A stretch of 8,847 nucleotides of DNA from Bacteroidales bacterium UBA2764 (lineage in GTDB: Bacteria > Bacteroidota > Bacteroidia > Bacteroidales > Paludibacteraceae): assembly GCA_002352705.1 (NCBI GenBank), contig DEIW01000111.1:7246-16092 (forward strand). The letters run 5' to 3'. The position numbers were made by a program, and so were the translations under genes. The notes below the pieces were generated by a model. That model searched no databases. It saw only the letters and a program-made list of their open reading frames with translations, and was not told the origin of the DNA. Position 1 is the first letter of the stretch. Each line of letters opens with the position of its first letter. Positions 5,890 through 8,847 of this stretch are shown piece after piece.

Positions 5890-6939
5890 ATGTATCCTCA
5901 ACAAGTAATAGATGCCCTTCGGCATGTGCGGTACCCGGGAACGGGCAAGGATTTGGTAGAAAGCGGTATGCTGGAGGACGATATCCGTATCTCGGGTTTT
6001 GAGGTGTCTTTTTCGTTGATTTTTCCGAAGGATAACGACCCCTTCATGAAATCGGTGGTGAAAGCCTCCGAAGCGGCACTCAAGACCTATATAGACCCCA
6101 ATGTAGAGGCGCATATACACACCAAAACCCCTCCCCATCCCTCCCCTCAAGGGAGGGGGACGAAGAGCGGTCCCATCCGCGCCAAACATATCATCGCCGT
6201 ACATAGCGGCAAGGGCGGAGTAGGCAAATCGACAGTGGCAGCGAACCTTGCGGTAGCTCTGGCTAACAGAGGTTTCTCCGTAGGACTGCTGGATGCCGAT
6301 ATCCATGGTCCGTCGATGCCGAAGATGTTCCGATGCGAGGACGCCCGTCCGTACTCTGTGGAGGAAGAAGGCCGCACGCTCATTGAGCCTATCGAGCAGT
6401 ATGGTGTGAAGATGCTCTCTATCGGTTTCTTTGTCAACCCTGAGAGCGCGGTCATATGGCGCGGAGGCATGGCCTCGAATGCTATCAAACAGCTCATCGA
6501 AGATGCCCATTGGGGCGAGTTGGACTATTTCCTCATAGACCTTCCTCCTGGCACGAGCGACATCCATCTGACGCTTATCTCCGAACTGCAACTGACCGGG
6601 GCTATCGTTGTGACGACACCGCAGCCTGTGGCACTTGTCGATGCCCGAAAGGGCGTGGAGATGTTCCGCAACGAGAAAGTGAACGTGCCTATCCTCGGAC
6701 TCATTGAGAACATGGCATGGTTCACTCCTGCCGAACTGCCTGAGAACAAGTATTATATCTTCGGCAAGGACGGCGGCAAGGCCTTAGCCGCTGAGTTGGG
6801 TATCCCGTTGTTGGGTCAGATACCTCTTGTGCAGTCCATCCGCGAAGGCGGCGACGAAGGTACGCCTATCGCCCTGCAAGCCGGACATCCCGCAGCCATG
6901 GAGTTTGACAAAATAGCCAGTCAACTGGTAGACCAGTGA
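5890..6939 (+). CDS. mrp: Mrp/NBP35-family P-loop ATPase, Fe-S cluster carrier
   Basis: A 349-aa cytoplasmic ATPase of the Mrp/ApbC family, which carries or scaffolds Fe-S clusters for transfer to apoproteins. Residues 1 to about 75 form the FSCA/MIP18-like N-terminal domain (VRYPGTGKDLVESGML...VSFSLIF). Residues 98-349 form the NTPase, with deviant Walker A GKGGVGKST (107-115), switch I DADIHGPSMPKM (135-146) and Walker B/switch II LIDLPPGTSD (215-224). The linker (about 78-94) reads TKTPPHPSPQGRGTKSG and is encoded by a palindromic repeat. The CxxC motif of enterobacterial ApbC is absent: the matching place reads NMAWFTPAELPENKYY (274-289), and the only cysteine in the protein is Cys149. 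Full length for the family. ATG 5890 gives the expected N-terminus and has no Shine-Dalgarno. It probably has its own promoter (5741-5772) and is co-transcribed with the MATE gene 13 nt downstream. Confidence 0.95.
   Translation: MYPQQVIDALRHVRYPGTGKDLVESGMLEDDIRISGFEVSFSLIFPKDNDPFMKSVVKASEAALKTYIDPNVEAHIHTKTPPHPSPQGRGTKSGPIRAKHIIAVHSGKGGVGKSTVAANLAVALANRGFSVGLLDADIHGPSMPKMFRCEDARPYSVEEEGRTLIEPIEQYGVKMLSIGFFVNPESAVIWRGGMASNAIKQLIEDAHWGELDYFLIDLPPGTSDIHLTLISELQLTGAIVVTTPQPVALVDARKGVEMFRNEKVNVPILGLIENMAWFTPAELPENKYYIFGKDGGKALAAELGIPLLGQIPLVQSIREGGDEGTPIALQAGHPAAMEFDKIASQLVDQ
6128..6159 (+). repeat. GC-rich palindromic element inserted in frame in mrp (copy B)
   Basis: CCCTCCC (6139-6145) pairs with GGGAGGG (6151-6157) around a CTCAA loop, preceded by CCCCTCCCCAT. 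It resembles copy A in the mrp leader about 330 nt upstream. It is translated as PPHPSPQGRG (residues 81-90), low-complexity sequence lying exactly in the linker between the N-terminal domain and the ATPase domain, so it does not interrupt either fold. Confidence 0.75.
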
Positions 6940-6947
6940 ACCAGTAA
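6918..6947. repeat. CCAGT/ACTGG repeats spanning the mrp stop codon
   Basis: CCAGT (6918-6922), ACTGG (6924-6928), ACCAGTGA (6932-6939) and ACCAGTAA (6940-6947) give two direct 8-nt units plus inverted copies. The mrp stop TGA (6937-6939) is part of a unit. TAG (6929), TGA (6937) and TAA (6945) place stops in all three frames. There are few copies, so this could be fortuitous. Confidence 0.4.
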
Positions 6948-6952
6948 ACGAA

Positions 6953-8296
6953 ATGAACAGAACCGCCGAACTCGGAACAGCTCCTGTACACCAGCTTCTA
7001 TGGAAGTACTCCCTGCCCGCCATCATTGCGATGACGGCGAGTTCGCTGTATAACATTGTCGATTCCATTTATATCGGTCACGGATGCGGTGCCTTGGCGC
7101 TCGGGGCGCTGACGGTGGCGAAGCCGTTTATGGACATCTGTGCCGCCTTCGGCAGCCTTGTCGGGGTAGGTGCTTCTTCTCTATTGGCCATCTATCTGGG
7201 CGAGAAAGACTATGACCGTGCCAACCGTGTCTTGGGAAATGTCATTGTGATGAATATCCTCCTCTCGTCCATAGTCATGGCAGTGGGGCTGGTATGGCTG
7301 AACCCTATTCTGATGGCTTTCGGTGCAAGTGAGGACACGTTGCTGTATGCGCACGAATACATGGAGATAATCCTGTACGGCAATATTCTCACGCATATCT
7401 ATTTCGGTCTGAATTCCATGTTGCGTTCGGCGGGTCATCCCCGTTTCTCCATGGTGGCTACTATAGTGGCAGTGACGGTGAACATCATCCTTGACCCGAT
7501 TTTCATATTCGGTCTTGATATGGGTGTCCGCGGAGCAGCCCTGGCAACGGTCATCAGTCAGGCAGTAGCGGTAATATGGCAGCTGACGAAATTCCTGGAC
7601 AAGAATGAGTTAATCCGTTTTCATCGGGGTATATGGCGTCTGAACCGTCATATTACGGGCCGTGCGTTAGCGATAGGCATGTCGCCATTCCTGACGAACC
7701 TGGCGCATTGTTTCGTAGTCATCATCATCAATAACCAGTTGAAAGCCTTCGGCGGCGACATGGCGATAGCTTCGTATGGAGTAATCAACCGTCTGACTTT
7801 TGTCTTTGCGATGATGGTGATGGGTCTGAACCAGGGCATGCAACCCATAGCGGGTTTCAACTACGGGGCGAAGCATTATGACCGTATGCTGCAATCCTTT
7901 TATCTCACCTGTCTCTATGCCACGGGCGTGATGAGTATAGTGTTTTTCTTAGGCGAGTGCTGCCCTGAGTTAGTGACGAAGATGTTCACGCATGACCCGG
8001 TACTGATCAGCCAGACCGTCCGCCCGATGCGTATCATCTGTTCTACGATGCTGATTATCGGATTCCAGATGGTGACGGGTAACCTGTTCACCTCTATCGG
8101 CAAGGCAGGGAAGGCCATCTTCCTGAGTCTGACGCGGCAGGTGCTGTACCTGATACCTCTGACGCTGCTGATGCCCATGCTGTTCAACAATCCTCTGGAC
8201 GGCGTATGGTGGGCAATCCCGGCGAGCGATACACTGGCTGCCATCACGGCAGTGATAGTGCTCCTTGCCTCGCGCCGGAAACTGCATATGAATTGA
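6953..8296 (+). CDS. MATE-family multidrug efflux transporter, MepA-like
   Basis: A 447-aa inner-membrane protein with about 12 hydrophobic segments in two similar halves, the usual size and topology for MATE transporters, which export cationic drugs or metabolites using Na+ or H+ gradients. Family marks include the N-terminal LLWKYSLPAIIAMTASSLYNIVDSIYIG (15-42), GALALGALTVAKP (46-58), the GLNSMLRSAGHPRFSM segment (152-167), NIILDPIFIFGLDMGVRGAALATVISQ (177-203), and the second-half signature GLNQGMQPIAGFNYGAK (291-307) typical of the MepA-like branch. Substrate cannot be read from sequence. It starts 13 nt after mrp stops, so the two are probably one transcript. Its TGA stop (8294-8296) lies in the first copy of an AATTGAG repeat. 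No terminator with a T-tract follows before the next gene. Confidence 0.93.
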   Translation: MNRTAELGTAPVHQLLWKYSLPAIIAMTASSLYNIVDSIYIGHGCGALALGALTVAKPFMDICAAFGSLVGVGASSLLAIYLGEKDYDRANRVLGNVIVMNILLSSIVMAVGLVWLNPILMAFGASEDTLLYAHEYMEIILYGNILTHIYFGLNSMLRSAGHPRFSMVATIVAVTVNIILDPIFIFGLDMGVRGAALATVISQAVAVIWQLTKFLDKNELIRFHRGIWRLNRHITGRALAIGMSPFLTNLAHCFVVIIINNQLKAFGGDMAIASYGVINRLTFVFAMMVMGLNQGMQPIAGFNYGAKHYDRMLQSFYLTCLYATGVMSIVFFLGECCPELVTKMFTHDPVLISQTVRPMRIICSTMLIIGFQMVTGNLFTSIGKAGKAIFLSLTRQVLYLIPLTLLMPMLFNNPLDGVWWAIPASDTLAAITAVIVLLASRRKLHMN

Positions 8297-8322
8297 ATTG
8301 AGAATTGAGAATTGAGAATTGA
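8291..8322. repeat. AATTGAG heptad array covering the end of the MATE gene
   Basis: AATTG (8291-8295) followed by AATTGAG at 8296, 8303 and 8310 and AATTGA at 8317-8322. The MATE stop codon (8294-8296) is contributed by the first unit. TGA codons at 8294, 8299 and 8313 fall in all three frames. The array joins the composite repeat that follows without a spacer. Confidence 0.85.
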
Positions 8323-8404
8323 CCGCCCTGCGGGCTCAAAGTAGAAAGTAGAAAGACCGCGGCAGAGCCGCTCAAAGTAGAAAGACCGCCCTACGGGCTC
8401 AAAG
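8322..8404. repeat. Composite interspersed repeat: heptads plus three hairpins (copy 2)
   Basis: Parsed as ACCGCCCTGCGGG (8322-8334), CTCAAAG, TAGAAAG, TAGAAAG (8335-8355), a 15-nt hairpin block (8356-8370), CTCAAAG, TAGAAAG (8371-8384), ACCGCCCTACGGG (8385-8397) and CTCAAAG (8398-8404). Hairpins are GCCC-TGC-GGGC (8325-8335), GCGGC-AGA-GCCGC (8359-8371) and GCCC-TAC-GGGC (8388-8398). Every block has the form ACC, hairpin, TCAAAG. Both copies continue into ATAAT. None has a T-tract, so these are not ordinary terminators. Confidence 0.85.
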
Positions 8405-8470
8405 ATAATATAAGACACAAACAACGTCCAGTAATGGATTAATATTCACTTTATTTAAAAATTTATTATT
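8405..8470 (+). other. AT-rich leader of the lipoprotein gene
   Basis: This is the 66 nt between the repeat and the lipoprotein ATG. It contains no TTTG/TAnnTTTG promoter pair, no Shine-Dalgarno and no terminator. The A/T-rich stretch just before the ATG (TTTAAAAATTTATTATT) is typical of translation initiation regions in this phylum. A divergent or weak promoter may exist but cannot be placed. Confidence 0.4.
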
Positions 8471-8847
8471 ATGAAAAAGTATTTTATGATCGCCATGGCG
8501 GCAGTAGTCCTCATGGCCTGTGGCAGCAAGAGTGAGAGTACCGGTCTGCCCAAAGCGGAAGAGAAAGCACTGGAAGCCGCAACAGTAGAAGCTATCGACC
8601 AATTGGGCGAAAGTCCCGAGACCGTAGATGCCGCTTTAGTGAAAGCAGGTTTCAAACAAGCAGAAATCGCACTTCCGGATTTCGGTAAGGTTCCTGCCCG
8701 TATGCTTAAAAAGGCTCCTGCTGCAAAATCCGAAGCAACTTATGGAGATGCAAAAGAAGTTAGCTATGTGTATGGTTTGCCGGACAACTACAAGAGCATG
8801 TCCGAAGCGCAGGTTATGGCTTGGATGGCTAAAAGAATAGCAGACGG
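8471..8847 (+). CDS. Putative lipoprotein of unknown function (3' end outside the window)
   Basis: The frame opens with ATG at 8471 and runs through the window end without a stop (125 complete codons). Residues 1-16 are a short lipoprotein signal peptide (MKKYFMIAMAAVVLMA), and Cys17 follows in a VLMAC lipobox, so the protein is probably acylated and anchored in the envelope. The mature part starts CGSKSESTGLPKAEEKALEAA, is Ala/Glu/Lys-rich and probably helical, and includes SPETVDAALVKAGFKQAEIALPDFGKVPARM. I recognise no domain. The residues after the Cys do not show a strong acidic surface-export signal, so the choice between periplasm-facing and surface-exposed is open. It is preceded by the composite repeat and may be its own transcript. 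Confidence 0.8.
   Translation, partial: MKKYFMIAMAAVVLMACGSKSESTGLPKAEEKALEAATVEAIDQLGESPETVDAALVKAGFKQAEIALPDFGKVPARMLKKAPAAKSEATYGDAKEVSYVYGLPDNYKSMSEAQVMAWMAKRIAD

Noticed and set aside
5569..6591. 340-codon antisense open frame opposite mrp and the small ORF
   Set aside because: It runs across the terminator, promoter, both palindromes and the conserved Mrp Walker motifs. It has no domain logic of its own and is a shadow.
6953..8296. Functional link between Mrp and the MATE transporter
   Set aside because: Only the 13-nt spacing supports it. Adjacent unrelated genes are often co-transcribed and I know of no shared pathway.
8322..8404. CRISPR-like array or transcription terminators after the MATE gene
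   Set aside because: The repeats are short (7-15 nt) with no unique spacers of 30 nt or so, and the hairpins have 4-5 bp stems with no T-tract.
7915..8424. 169-codon antisense open frame spanning the repeats after the MATE gene
   Set aside because: Its N-terminal part is a reverse-frame translation of the heptads and hairpins (repetitive FEPAGRS-like text) and the rest is opposite MATE transmembrane segments.

Overview
The window looks like chromosomal DNA of a member of the Bacteroidales, probably near Prevotellaceae or Paludibacteraceae; the genus cannot be resolved by reading alone. Reasons: a DUF4465 plus fibronectin-III secreted protein and a GLUG-repeat surface protein, both ending in type IX secretion-like C-terminal segments; a Bacteroidetes-style Mrp ATPase; a Bacteroidetes promoter (TTTG, 20 nt, TAnnTTTG); and almost no Shine-Dalgarno sequences. 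All recognised genes lie on the + strand.

Layout. Positions 1-80 hold a composite repeat (7-bp units plus short GC hairpins) that runs into the start of gene 1. Genes 1 (70-1560, DUF4465/FN3) and 2 (1557-5531, 1324-aa GLUG surface protein) overlap by ATGA and are probably translationally coupled. A 42-aa ORF (5571-5699) follows, then a strong intrinsic terminator (about 5716-5743). Its T-tract also supplies the -33 element of the next promoter, which drives mrp (5890-6939) and a MATE-family transporter (6953-8296) 13 nt downstream. The space after the MATE gene (8291-8404) carries a second, longer copy of the opening composite repeat. The window ends inside a small lipoprotein gene starting at 8471.

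How the parts work together. Genes 1 and 2 (and perhaps the small ORF) look like a unit for exported surface proteins of unknown ligand. mrp (Fe-S carrier/scaffold ATPase) and the MATE transporter form a separate housekeeping or efflux unit with no obvious functional link.

The most unusual content is the repeats. Several unrelated sequence families with about 7-bp (sometimes 8-bp) periodicity sit at gene starts, gene ends and leaders. Short hairpins sit in a fixed frame with stems that change but stay paired. Two repeats appear to have entered reading frames as protein linkers: a GC-rich palindrome in the Mrp interdomain linker, and a heptad array just before the C-terminal segment of the 1324-aa protein. 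I found no tRNA, rRNA, CRISPR array, transposase or recognisable defence system.
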